The notes beneath the pieces were generated by a model that saw nothing but the letters and a program-made list of their open reading frames with translations, made no database searches and was not told the origin of the DNA. Positions 24,948 through 38,916 of a stretch of DNA of 64,000 nt are shown here, piece after piece. The position numbers and the translations under genes were made by a program. Positions within the stretch are counted from its first letter, which is position 1. Every line of letters begins with the position of its first letter. This stretch comes from Xestospongia muta (Eukaryota > Porifera > Demospongiae > Haplosclerida > Petrosiidae): assembly GCA_963693285.1 (NCBI GenBank), contig OY848923.1:2986038-3050037 (forward strand). Direction: 5' to 3'.

Positions 24948-24999
24948 TCATGTTTGCTGCTCTTTCTTATGATCATCAACATTAGTAGGTGTTTCAATG
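24948..24999 (-). pseudogene. Very short relic of gene-5-type tail
   Basis: About 50 bp related to 16627-16733 but with a further internal deletion, placed between genes 3 and 4 exactly where the longer relics lie between genes 1/2 and 2/3. Confidence 0.45.
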
Positions 25000-25205
25000 A
25001 CTAAGCTAAAATTTATAAATTAATATTAACTTGTTTGTGTGTTAGTAACTTTTCTGAATACACTAATATGATTGCTAAAGAAAAAATATTAAGCAAAAAA
25101 TAGGAAACATAAACAAAGTAGCTGTCTACAACATTGAACAAATTAACAATGACAATAATTGTAACATTTTTTATCAATAACATAAACCTGAATTCATAAA
25201 AACAG

Positions 25206-28200
25206 TCATGTATTCATGTATACAGGCTCGTATATATTAGTAGCTTTAGAGTAGGGTGATGAGAACCTGTCAATGGATGCTTTAAATTTGCCAATATTCT
25301 CATAAGTTGCTTCATCCATGCATTCATATATATTATCCTCAGTAGTAGATATCTCACGTTCTTTTCCAGTTAAAGTTGGTGGTCCGCATGTTACGTATTC
25401 TCGCATTTCTTTTGCGAAAGTTATTGTATTTCCATTGATAATTGCCCTGTTAAAGTAATGGCATATGAAATTCTTACTTGTAAAAGATCTGAACTAAACA
25501 TTAATCCTTGTTGTATTTATATTGTCAATATTGATGTTCCTTTGTATCAATGTAAGTCCAATGTACATGTATAGATGGAGATATATATGTAGCTTACCTT
25601 TGTCTATTATGTTTCCTATATAGTAGAAGTATTAGAACAATAATAATTACTAAAACCAATACTAGGAAAACAATGAAAGAAATGGCTGAATATAATGCAG
25701 TTGCAGGCAAGGTGAACTCATTTGTATCAGATATAGAAGGACTTGACTGTGTATACACTGATGATAATGCTGAGGAAGACAAAATATGAAATCTCATCCT
25801 TTCATCCTTCCATTATCTATCAAACTATCTATTATTCATCCACTAATCCATCCATCTAAATATCCATCCATTTACTCTTTAATTTCTACCCATAATATAT
25901 TGAGCTTACCATTTTCTTTAGTTCTGAAGACACACTCATTATTGGTTGGTCCCTGACCTAACACATTAATTGCAGCAATTGTACAAACATAATCAGTAAA
26001 TGGCTCAAGATTAGGCACAGATATTGATGTTTGATTTGATGTAATAGAAGCGATGACTTGATCATTGTTGTAACATGTGATGTTATAACTTAAGATATCT
26101 CCATTTTGACTAGCTTTTACTGGCATATCCCAACTGAGTATAACAGCATGAGAGTAAAGTTTTGTAATACGACAATTTAGAGGTGGACCACTGGGAACTA
26201 AAATATTTAAAAAAGACATCAGTAATGCTAAAATGGCTATTATATTATTATAATAAGAGGCTCTTGATTCTCAAATAGACTACTAATAATATAAAGACAA
26301 TAGTACTTCAACTACAAATATGGTATTAATAGTTTAGGATGAGATGACTCACATGCTGGTTGTGTTGTGAATCTCTCTACTGAACTACTAGTACTACCAA
26401 TACAGTTACTGGCAACAACTGTGAAGTTATAAGTATTTGCTTCTTCTAGTCCAGTAATGACTATATTATACTGCAAATCTCTATCATTAATATCAGTAGA
26501 ACCAGTGATGGATGCACTTGTAGACTGTGTGTTCTGTAATTCTAATCCAGTGTATATGATATGGTAAGTTTCTTGTGTGTAGGCAATAGAAGAGACAGTA
26601 AAGTTAATATTGACTGTAGTTGTATTTGGTATGGATGTAATCTTAGTAACTGGGTCAGGAAGATTTAGAGCTAAAGAAAAGGATAAAGTGGAAAAATATA
26701 TATCAAAGCTTTAACTACTACTAACAGAATAAGTTGTAAATAAATTTTCTAACATGTGGTTATTTCATTAGTTAGCTAAAACATACGTCTGATTACAACT
26801 GTGCTTGTATTAGTCAATGTGACAATAGGAGAGTCAACAGGTTTTATTGTAGCTACACATTGATAGGTACCAGAATCAGAAAAGACAATTTGATGAATGT
26901 CTAAAATATTTTTCAAAGTGGCTTGTTCATTTTCATATACCTTGCTACCTTGACGAATTGTACCATTATGGTACCAAATAACATTAAATTCTACTCCATT
27001 AAGAATGAGAGCAGGTATAGTAGCATTGCATATTAATGTGAGATTATGATAAGGGAAGGAGTCAGGACAAGAACTCTCAAGTCCAATGAATGACTGTGGT
27101 ACAACTGTCATTTCAGTAAGAGAAGGATCTGTGGATGAGAAAATAATCATAAATGGTGTGGTATCAACATTTAATATTAAATTAAATGCATTATTATTTG
27201 AAGACTCTCTGGTTACCTGTCACAATGAGGTAAGTTGATTCTGCTACCGTCATTGAATTCTGCACATAAAAAGAGGATTGATTACTCTGTATAACCACAT
27301 GACATGTAAAATTAGCTGAGTCGAAAGTAATACTTAATGATTTAATAATCAGAATAGATTGAGACATCTTAGTACTGTCAATGAACAATTCAGAAATGAA
27401 AACATGATCAGAAGTCACTATAGTCTTGTCATTTTTCTTCCATACAACGTTAATAGTTGTGTGTATGTCAATATTAGCAACTACAGGCATTATATTGCAT
27501 GTAATATTGAGAGGACTGCCTGCTACATGATCTGTTAGTCTTGATACTTGTACTGAGAGTGTTGGATTTGGTACTGTATAAAAAAACAAGTGATATAATA
27601 TGGCAATTGTAAATATTGTCAACAATTGTACTTGTGGAATTCTACGAAAGGATGTACTGATAATATACTCATTTTTTATATATATAACACATAACTTACT
27701 TTGTAAATATATGGTCTCAGAGGAATTTGAAGAGAGAGTCAAATTAATCTCTGTGATGTTTAAAGTAACAGTACAGATGTATTTCCCGGCATTTGATGCA
27801 TTCAAAGAGTCAAACACTAACTGTAAATCACTTCCATTAATACGGACTGATGATCCACTATTGGACACTAAATTAGACTCTTCAGTATTTTTTTTCCACT
27901 TTATCTGAGGAAGTACAATAAATCGATCAATCAAACTTGCTCTACATATTAGAGTGTAGGAGGAGCCTGTAGACATTGTTCCTGACTTTGTTATAGAAAC
28001 TGATGGCAAAGAAATGGCTACAAAAAAGACATTGTATGTCAGTTTATATATGCAATTTTAAGAAAATAGTAGCACTTATCAGAATATAATATAGAATGTT
28101 TTATGAAACTTAAAAGACTTACCTCTTACCATTACGGTAATATTAGCTGTAGTACTTGTATTCTGAATATATAATGATCTTGGCACTAAAGTGAAAGTAC

Positions 28201-30037
28201 AGTGATATTCACCAGTATCTGTAGAATCATCCAAAGGGTAAAAAGACAGTGTAGCATTGTAAAAAGTAGAGAAGATTTTGTTGATACTTTCTGAAATTCT
28301 AGTACTGGCAGATACAAGACTGCTATCTCTAGTCCAAATATTACTAACTGTGATAGGTACATTGATAGATGCAATAGATGTCATATTTAGAAGACATGTT
28401 ATAGTCAGTGGAGTACCAGCATAGAGTCTGCCAGTCCTGTCAGTTGATATATCAACATTTAATGGAGGAACTATTATTAAAAGATGGCTATTAAAATAAT
28501 GAATTATAAGAAAAGATTGGTCTCACTTTTGACAACCAATGTGTAGTTATGAAAAAGTTGATGTTCACTTGTTTTATTATATCTCACTGTACATCTGTAT
28601 TCTCCTCTATGATGAAAGGTGACTGGACTTAATGGGAGAGAGAGAATTGTTGTTGATTGAACTAATAAAGAACTCTTTAAAATGTCACTATTAATTCCAT
28701 CACTTTTCTCCCACATAGCATCATATAATACTGGCAATCCCTCATATTGCTTTATAGTACACTCAAGAATGAATGTCTTACCAACCTCTGAAGACCCACG
28801 AGTAGTGATATTCAAGTTAAATAATGGTAATGCTATTAAGTGATTAAAAAATTGATGCTTAATGAACTCAGGCTTACCATGTATAACCACAGTAGCAATG
28901 TCACTGGATACAGAGTTGTAAAAAGTCACCTGACTGGTAGCATTACACATGTATTCACCGGCATAATTTATTTGTACTGAAGTTATTATTAACACACTCC
29001 TCACAATACCATGTCCTACAATTATTGTCTGCACTGATAAACCATTCATCATGTTGTCATTCAGAATATTCCCATTGTATATCCATGAAATAATAGGAAT
29101 TGGTATACCCATAGCTTCACATATGAGTGTGATGTTGTCAACATCAGTAGTGATATTAATACTTGAAGGGTTTGTTATAATCATTGGTCCAACTAAAGAC
29201 AAGAAAAGAAAATGTAATAACTACTCTTTTGGAAGATGTATGATAATTATAATTGAGATCAGCTATTAAAATGTCTATAATTAGTTTACATACCATTAAC
29301 AGTAGTAGTATCAGTCTGATTATTGCCATTGTCATTGTATGCTAAACACTGATATTGCCCTCCAGTAAACACAGTACTTGTGAACTGATAGACCGATCTG
29401 TTATATACTACCTCTCCAGTTCTCAAGTATGTCCAAATAAAATGATTGAAAATGTTAATATCAATAACGTTACAACATAATATAACAATTGTGCCGTTAA
29501 AAACATTTTTAGCAGAACTAGGAGGTGCTAAAAAGAAAATAATACATTTACATACAAATATATACATATACATATGTATGTTATGATATTTAATATATTC
29601 TTATTGTAAATAATGAGCTGGACTTTCATAAAGTCAGGCTACTATCTGGCTCTAGAATCAATTGCCAGCTTTTAAATGGACCAACAATTATTAAACAGGC
29701 TTTAAACAAATTATAAAATAATTATAGCTGTATCATCCTATTATTTTGAGAATGTTAAAATGTATGAAGTATTCCGATCTTGCCATTATATTATATATAT
29801 TGTAATCATTTTATGTTCAGATTGCACATACAAGTACACCCGATATAAGTATGTATATAATATATAATTATATCATATATATTTTATTATATATATAATA
29901 TATAGTATATATAATACCCTCTATAAGTATATATAAAATATATACTTATAAGTATAAGTATATATAGTATGTTATTGTACTCCCAAATATGAATACATAT
30001 TTGTTCAAAAATTATTGTTTCTTGCTTTTCATAGCAC

Positions 30038-30079
<42 letters not shown>

Positions 30080-31795
30080 AATCATTACATCTTTACATTG
30101 TACATGCAAGCACATTTCAAAGTGTTACTATGCACACACACATGTTATTATACTCCCACTAGTTGTTATAACACTTATGAAACAGTTTTTGTACAAATGC
30201 TAATGAAACCGCTAAATGGTAATCTTTAGCGCTTAAAATATCAAACAATGTCTTTTAGATATAATGCAATGTCTTACATCATAAAGGATTTTAATAAAGG
30301 AAAATGACCATGAACCAGTATGAGTGAAAGATTTAATGCTTTTCACTTTTAGTTATAGATAAATTTTTAATTTCCATCTTGTATAAGCTGTATGGACCGA
30401 AATCTCTGGTTTCTATAAAATAATAGTTTTGGTTTAATTTTGTTTATTTAGGAATCCTTTAGTGAAATTCCTTTGAGAGTAACACTATCATTGCTACATC
30501 ATGTATCTAATTCTTGATTTTGTGTTTAAAGACTATGTATGTTTACATCAGACTTGCTAATAAGCAAAAAAAAGAAAATTCATGTCGAACCTTGCAAACC
30601 ATTGAATTAAATGCTAAGCAATCTATATGATATCACTGCTAAAATAAATTGGTTGTTTTAACCAATTATTATCAATTCATATACACTTTAGTTGGATGTA
30701 TTCCTACAATATACATTGAAATGTATGTATAAATTTCATAGTAGAAGCCCTGGTCTAGCATCTCATTATCATATGTATAGCTCTAACATTATCTATGTGA
30801 ATAATCAGTTCCATAGTACAATTGTTACAATAGTAATGAAAACTGTGCATCATGTTTATTTAATTGGATAAATAATTTGTAAGCTGTATAACCATATATG
30901 GTTAAATAAACCAATCAATGTTTGCAATGATACACACATATACTTACCGTTGTTGAGCTGGTAAATGACATTACTCCAATATGATGTAGGTAGATTACTA
31001 CAATCAATGTTTGTAACATTATCGGTTCTTGAAAGAGGATGATTTTTATAATAACAGTCATTAGCACTAAACCCAATAGCTGCTTTATTATTAGTCCATT
31101 GTATTTGATTACACTTGTATGTAAAGACTGCATATGTTTCCTTGCCTTGAACAGCCAATACAAGTTGAAAAGTGTTAGGCTATAAAACAAACACACATGA
31201 TATGTACAAAATATGTTTACACTTACATTAATTCCATTGCAACGAGAATTTGAATAAGGACAGACATTCAACCATTGTACTACTAATATCCAATCAGCAC
31301 TAAACGTCAAATTTACTTCTGAAGATATAAAGTTGTTGACTTGTTGGATGGCATTAGTACTAGAAGTAGAAGTAAAAATGTTGTAGCTCATATTCCCCAA
31401 ACCAGTTAAGTCTATATCATCCCAAAATGGAGCTACAACAGGTGCTACTATAGGAAACATCTTTGGAATATATGAAGTGTAAGGCATTCCAAAGCTCACT
31501 AATCCATTGCTACTTATCTGAAAAAACACAAACAAATAAAATAAATATGTTCTTTCACATACATAGGAAGTATTGTAGTTGGTTGACCCAAAATATAGCT
31601 GTGATGGTAGTGAAACATAAGAATAACCATCATCAACATTGTCTAGTATATTTGGTGTTGGACCAAGATCCAAAAAGAATAATTCTCCTTGAGCTTTGAT
31701 CAAAAGATATAGATATGTCTATTACTATAACACTTAATGGCTTTACCTGAGACAAAAGTTACAAAAACAGCGAATACAATGGACTCGACTGTCAT
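25206..31795 (-). CDS. Gene 4: NIDO-7xIg-2xFN3-TM receptor (most intact NIDO gene)
   Basis: Fifteen exons: 31795-31747, 31693-31563, 31517-31227, 31179-30948, 29527-29294, 29192-28878, 28832-28527, 28470-28123, 28017-27700, 27573-27217, 27128-26787, 26670-26353, 26197-25910, 25769-25598, 25446-25206. They total 3942 nt, or 1313 aa, fully open, with canonical GT-AG junctions throughout. Signal peptide MTVESIVFAVFVTFVSA; NIDO about 17-234; seven Ig; two FN3; TM (ALYSAISFIVFLVLVLVIII); tail with VYECM, TYENI, IYEPVYMNT. Ig1 is two codons longer than in the other copies and Ig1-Ig2 are the most diverged exons, while Ig5-Ig7 are almost the same as in gene 3. Best candidate in the cluster for a working NIDO receptor. 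Surface recognition role inferred. Confidence 0.86.
29850..29970. repeat. AT-rich TATAAGTATA-type simple repeat
   Basis: Irregular repeats of TATA(AG)TATA in the gene 4 intron after NIDO; absent from the matching introns of genes 1-3. Confidence 0.6.
30041..30076. repeat. (AT)18 microsatellite
   Basis: Perfect AT dinucleotide run in the gene 4 intron; genes 1-3 lack it at this point. Confidence 0.9.
30634..30929. mobile_element. Old CACTG-family MITE (gene 4 copy)
   Basis: Starts CACTGCTAAAATAAATTGG, the best preserved left end of the four intron copies; ends CAATCAATGTTTGCAATG about 19 bp from the NIDO exon donor. Confidence 0.55.
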
Positions 31796-33004
31796 CTCTT
31801 TTTCTTTGGATCTCACGATCGTTGAGTGGGTGGAAAATGATAATTTCAAGGAAATTAATATTAATAACTGACAAAATATCGGAAGGAATTAAATGATCAA
31901 TCATTAGGTATGATAATAAAACAAGAAATTATGGTGATAAATGTTAAAAGGCTGTCATTGTTTATCACTGTTCCTTAAACATTAATTTAATAATATTAAC
32001 TTATTAAGTGAAAAATTATCAATTGAATACAAGTTTCAGACTTTGAAATCAGTTGTAACAACAATTCTTTCAACATTTACATTATTTCCCCAATCAAAAT
32101 ACTACATCCTCAATTTCTGATTAAAAAATATATGTAAATTGACAATTATAAACTAAAGAAATCATGACTTTCCCAACCTTTTCCTCTAACCAATCCATGT
32201 AACATATATATAGAGGAAGTCAACATCAGGAAATCATTGATACTACAGTACATACTAGTATGCTCAACATTCATATTGAGTAGAGGCTTGTGAAACAAGC
32301 ATGCATCATCAAATTGTTATCATTTATATAACCTACACATGTAAATGCATGTAAAACATTACCCATATGTGTTTATTTATTCTTTCTATTTAATTGCGTT
32401 TTAATTAATTTTAATTTCAACATCATAATGTTTGGCTAATGGATTTTTAGCAGTTGTGTCACTATCATTGCAGTTTCTGTGTAATTAAAAATACTTATGA
32501 TGAATCTCACTCAATCTCTCAGAGCAGAACCTGTTCAAAATGGCCACAATAGGCATGTTAGTAGCATCAATTGATTTTTCTTACACTTTTTAAATAATCA
32601 CCTATATAGAACATCAAAATAGTTTTGCTTTTGTCATGCAGTACTATGTTTTACCATATGCTGCAAATCTAAGATTAAAATTTCACTGTTAATATAGTGC
32701 CTTATAAAATGAAGTGATCACAGCATATATCACAGATAATATATAGTATCCTGAATTCAAAGAGAGCAAAAAACACATGGAAAGTCTACATGCATTGAAG
32801 ATCTTTTTATCTACAATACTTCTTTAATGACATCAATTTATTTAGAAATAAAGAATTAGCACTAACAATACAAAATTAACACATTGAAAAGAGGAATTAC
32901 TATAAACAATATGTAGGATATTACCACTGATAGTTATAAACTAACTGCATTTGATTAATTTAATGATAATAATACACAAACAATAATTAACAACCACAAC
33001 AATT
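31796..33004. other. Intergenic region between gene 5 stop and gene 4 start
   Basis: Contains the diverged upstream block of gene 4 (about 31822-31858) and the 3' flank of gene 5. A minus-strand AATAAA (TTTATT at 32838-32843) lies about 165 nt past the gene 5 stop and is a candidate polyadenylation signal. The same flank follows the relic tail near 7674. Confidence 0.45.
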
Positions 33005-36000
33005 TCATGTTTGGTAGTCATCTTCTTCATTATTACCATCAATCTCTTCTTTAGAGCATTCAAGATGCTGCTCTGTGCTATTATCATCACCAGCAGTAGG
33101 TGTTTCAACATCTTGAACAGACGCATATATGGCATTTGAAGTTTCATCTGCATGTAAATTATGGATGACTTCTACTTGTTCCTTTTTTTTTTGTATTCTA
33201 GCTTCATCAATTCGTTCATAAAGGTTCTCTTGTTCCCCATCAATATTTAATTGTGTTTCATATTCTGATAGCTGTGAGTTTCTATATATTATACAATCTT
33301 GCATTTCTGTATCTGGTAATAGTCGACGTGTTGTACCATATGCTTCATTCATTGTAGACCTGTTAAAACAAATGAAATATTTATCTTAAAATTTAATGAA
33401 AATATGTTTTTAAAGATTAGCTAGTATTACAATTATATATAAGTAACTTACATAATTATAATATCATCAGTGTCATTACTTGGATTAGTGGTCATGTCCC
33501 TTCATAAATAATAGAATTTCATAATATTATATTGTTATATGATTAAGTCTAATTTTCTAATGAAAAAGGTGTCTTTATTAAGTATTATGCAAACTAGCAA
33601 TTGAGGACAATTGTTAATGGTCTTGTTGCACTTGAACCTAAATACTTTAGTAAGATACTCTCTAATTTAAATTTACAACTGTTCAAACTTACTTGGACCT
33701 GTTTCGCTTTAAATACAGCAACACTAAAACAACCACCACTACTATAATCACTACTAATACTACTATAACAATTACTGAAGATACTGCAGGTACAACTGCT
33801 GAAGAACTTTCAGTAGAAGGGTTTAATGGATTGCTGCAAAAAGGATCATTTGTTGAAGTTATACTGACTGGGCAACTTGTATCAAAAGTGACAATAGCTG
33901 GACCACTTCTAACACTGGGATTACTTAGAATCCATTGTTCAATAATAGTAACCAATTGATTTGATGACAATGATTTAAAACTTGTTATCTTGGCCCTATA
34001 ATTAGCTAGAGTTGGATATGATAAATCACAATGTAGTTGTTCATTTGTAATGTACTCTTCTTGAAAGTCACATTGACAGCTATTGTTAATAGCTGTAATA
34101 ACTGCATTACGTATAAATGATACAATAGTAGTGTTTGTAGTGGCCTAATGAATATAAGATATTGCACACGATTAATAAACGTTTTACTTACTGTCCATTC
34201 GCTACATGTAGAAAATGCTCCACCTCTTATTTGGAACAGAGATGACTCAGGAGCTAAAAAAAAAATAAGTTTTATTTTTTGTATAATACCTTTCACTAAA
34301 GACCCTGTCACATTTCAAATTGTATTTCATAAAATGATACTTACGCTGTATATTATTTGTCAAATGACCCAAAGTCCCTAGTCCTTCCTTAGTAGTAGCA
34401 CCAACTAATACACTGTATGAAAGGGCTGGGTTTAAACCACCAATTATAGCACTGCTCCTGTTGGCTGGGATTTGGTATCTAATCACTTGACGTTTTTTTC
34501 TATTGTTTGTAACTTGTAATATGATGTTGTATGATTGAATAATTCCTTGTGCTTGTGATAATGGAATAGGTTCCCAAGTAACATTTATATGAGTACCATT
34601 AAGCCTTGTAGCACTGACATTGTTAGGAGCTGGGGGAGCTAAATGAGATACACAGTGTATAAATGGTATTTTAATGATATACTTACTTGATTCTTTAGTA
34701 AAGAATATCAGTTTAGCTGGTATTCCATCCTCTGAGGCTCCATTAGTAGCTACTACAGTGACAATGTAAGGTTTGAGACCCTCTGAAAAAAAATAATTAA
34801 AAAACAGATAATAAATGTTTCTTTACCTAATTTTAAGACAACTGTTTGTAATGTTTGAGGGTTGTTAATTATTTGAGTTGATACTTGAGGTCCATCATAT
34901 TCACTGACATTTACTTTATATGATGTTATTATTCCGTTGGCTTCAGCTACTGCACTCCATTCGACAATAACACTATTCTCATTGATAATAGTATTGATCT
35001 CCAAGTTAGTCACTGGTCCAGGTCCTAAGAGAGACACAACACACTCTAATAGATGCTATTTTTATGTAAAGTGAATGCATTTATTTTAGGTTAAAGTTTT
35101 AGCATCTATGGTATTGTATTAATAAGTATGCTTTATTAACTGTTACAAGGACTAAAATATAATTCAATTTCTCCTAAATGACTATTAAAATGAGTCTACA
35201 TGTCTCAGTATACAGATACGTCCATGCATTTACAAAAGATATAGTAATATTACATCAATAATTCAATTGTTTCTCTTTCTTATTCCAACATTAATAAAAG
35301 TATAATTAAAACAAATGGATACTATATAGTATACAATATAAAGTTAATGTTGCAATCATAATAAACGTGCTGTAACTGGCTTACGATATTGATCAGTTCT
35401 TTGACTGAATGAAATAGATGGTCCATTTCCTACTACAGTTCCAGCTGATATTATCAATGTTATTTGCTGATAAGGTCGTAGACCATTTAATGCATATTTT
35501 GGTTGGTTTGTAGTAGTAACCAGTGGTTCACTATTATTATTGAAATTGATGGTTAAGTTATATCTTATTATGATGCCATTAGGTGTACTTGGTGGAGACC
35601 ATGTATACTCCAGTGAAAATGGAGAGGAAGATGAAATAAGAATGCCTGTTACAGAATTCCCTGGAACTGTTAAAGAGATGTTATTATATTTAATAATTTT
35701 TCTCTCTTTATAATTGTCCTTCCATGGCCATCCGTCAATCAGTCTATCCTTAATTTACATTCTTTATATTCATTCATCCATCATCTATTTTATTCATTTA
35801 AATATATGACTATCCATCAATCAAATCATTAATTAAAATAATCATACCATCTTCACTTGTTTTAAAAGCACATCCATTAATAGTAGGTCCTTGACCTACT
35901 ACATTGATAGCAGCTATTTTACATATATATTCAGTGAATGGGGTAAGCCCAGATAAAGATAATGTTGTTTGAACAGATGTAACAGAAACTGAGAGTACAT

Positions 36001-38855
36001 CATTGATGTAGCATGTAATGTTATATCTTAAGATGTTTCCATTTTGACTAGATCTCACTGGCATATCCCAACTCAGTGTAAAAGATCGAGAAAGAATTGA
36101 TGTTACACAACAATTCCGTGGTGGGCCAGTAGGAACTAAATATATGCAAAGAAAGTCCAAGTGATATTTCCATTATTTATGCATCCATAATTATGGTTAA
36201 AAACTAGTTTTTGTTAGAAATAAAAACAGTTACAGAGGAACTTAAGGCTTATAGTACTATTAGGATATTCTTTGAGATTTTTTTATATAATAATATCACT
36301 CACGTGCTGGTTGTGTTGTGAACGTCTTTATTGAACTACTAGTGTTACCAATACAGTTACTGGCAACAACTGTGAAGTTATAAGTATTAGCTTCTTCTAG
36401 TCCAGTAATGACTATATTATACTGCAAATCTCTATCATTAATATCAGTAGAACCAGTGATGGATGCACTTGTAGACTGTGTGTTCTGTAATTCTAACCCA
36501 GTGTATATGATATGGTAAGTTTCTTGTGTGTAGGCAATAGAAGAGACAGTAAAGTTAATATTGACCGTAGTTGTAGTTGGTATGCTTGTAATCTTAGTAA
36601 CTGAATATGGAGTGATTGAGGCTACAAAGAGAAAATAGTCTTGATAATGTGCAACGCTAAAAATCAAATGTCAAAAATATTATGTTAAATTAAATAGTGT
36701 TATAATTGCATTTATAGTACAGTGTTAACTATTTAAACATACGTCTGATTACAGCTGTGCTTGTGTTGGTAAATGTGACAATAGGAGAGTCAACAGGTTT
36801 TATTGTAGCTACACATTGATAGGTACCAGAATCAGAAAAGACAATTTGATGAATGTGTAAGATATTTTTCAAAGTGGCTCGTTCATTTTCATATACCTTG
36901 CTACCTTGACGAATTGTACCATTATGGTACCAAATAACATTAAATTCTACTCCATTAAGAATGAGAGCAGGTATAGTAGCATTGCATATTAATGTGAGAT
37001 TATGATAAGGGAAGGAGTCAGGACAAGAACTCTCAAGTCCAACGAATGACTGTGGTACAACTGTCATTTCAGTAAGAGAAGGATCTACAGATTGATATTT
37101 TGTGAATTAAAAACTAAAGAAGTACTTTATATTTTTAAGTTAACAATGCATATGAATTGCTTACCTGAGATGCGAAGGGTTGTGCCATCTATAGCTATTG
37201 TTGAGTCTTCCAAATAAATATAGGATGAAGTACTCTGTACCTGCACATGACATGTATAATAGGCTGAATCAATAGATCTACTCAATGATTTAAAAACAAG
37301 AGTCGATTGAGACATCTTGGCGCCATCTGTCAGCAACTCTGAGGTGAAAAAGCGATCAGAATCAAGAAGAATATTGTTGTGTTTCTTCCAAGTAACATTG
37401 ATGGTTGTGGGTACATCAATATTAGCAACCACTGGCATTATATTACAAGTAACGTTAAGAGGACTGCCTGCTATAAGATCTGTTAATCTTGATACTTGCA
37501 CTTGGATCGTTGGTTTAGGAACTGTATAAAGAACAATAGGATAATTATAATTGATAGAATCATTATGTTTTGTGAAGATGAAATGCAGTATATTGATAAT
37601 TTCTTTCTTTGTATTAATTATGACTCACTTTGTAAATATATGGTCTCAGAGGAATTTGAAGAGACAGTCAAATTAATCTCTTTGATTCTTAAAGTAACAG
37701 TACAGATGTATTTCCCAGCATTTGATGCATTCAAAGAGTCAAACACTAACTGTAAATCACTTCCATTAATACGGACTGATGATCCACTATTAGACACTAA
37801 ACTAGAGTCTACAGTATCTTTTGTCCATATTATCTGAGGAAGTACAATAAATCGATCAATTAAACTGGCTCTACATATTAGAGTGTAGGAGGAACCTGTC
37901 GACATTGTCCCTGACTTTGTTATAGAAACTGATGGTGAAGAAATGGCTACAAAAAGAAGGCACTGTAAGTCAGTTTATATATGCAATTATATAAAAATAG
38001 TAGCACTTATCAGATTATAATATAGAATGTTTTATGAAACTTAAAAGACTTACCTCTTACCATTACGGTAATATTAGCTGTAGTACTAGTGTTCTGAATA
38101 TATAATGATGTTGGCACTAACGTGAGACTACACTGATATTCACCAGTGTCTATGGAATCATCCAAAGGGTAAAAAGACAGAGTAGCATTGTAAAAAGTAG
38201 AGGAGATCTTGTTGATACTTTCAGATATTCTTGTACTTGTTGGGATCACCATGTCATCTTTAGTCCATTTGTTTGTAACAGTGAATGATACATTAGTATC
38301 TGCTAAGAAAGTAGCATTGACAAAACAGGAAACACCAAGTGGAGTCCCAGTAATGAGACCATTATTGAAGCTTTTAGCAATACTTGCTTGAATTGAAGGA
38401 GCTATATGTACAGTAAAATTTGCATAATTGTATATGATATATGACGTATGAAAACATTATCATTATAATTTGTGTTCACTAATAATTACCTTTGACTATT
38501 AAGACATATTCTTGCTCAAGATAACGTGTGATATTAATATCTGAGACATTATATGTCATTGAACACTTGTACACTCCTCTGATGTCAAAACGAACAGGAG
38601 AGAAAAATATAGTTTGCACAGCTTTTGATTCTTCTACTGACTGGAAAACACAATCATTCAAATTTTTAATGCTGCTGATGTTATCTATTTTCTCCAAGGT
38701 AATTTTAGGAATTACTGATAATCCTTCAACAAAGTATATTGTACAATCCAGCATAAAAGTATCACCAACAACAGTAGAGCCACCACTAGATGATATGTTA
38801 AGTTGAAAGGGAGGCAATGCTATAAATGTGTTGATTGAAGAAATATGAAAGGAGC

Positions 38856-38916
<61 letters not shown>

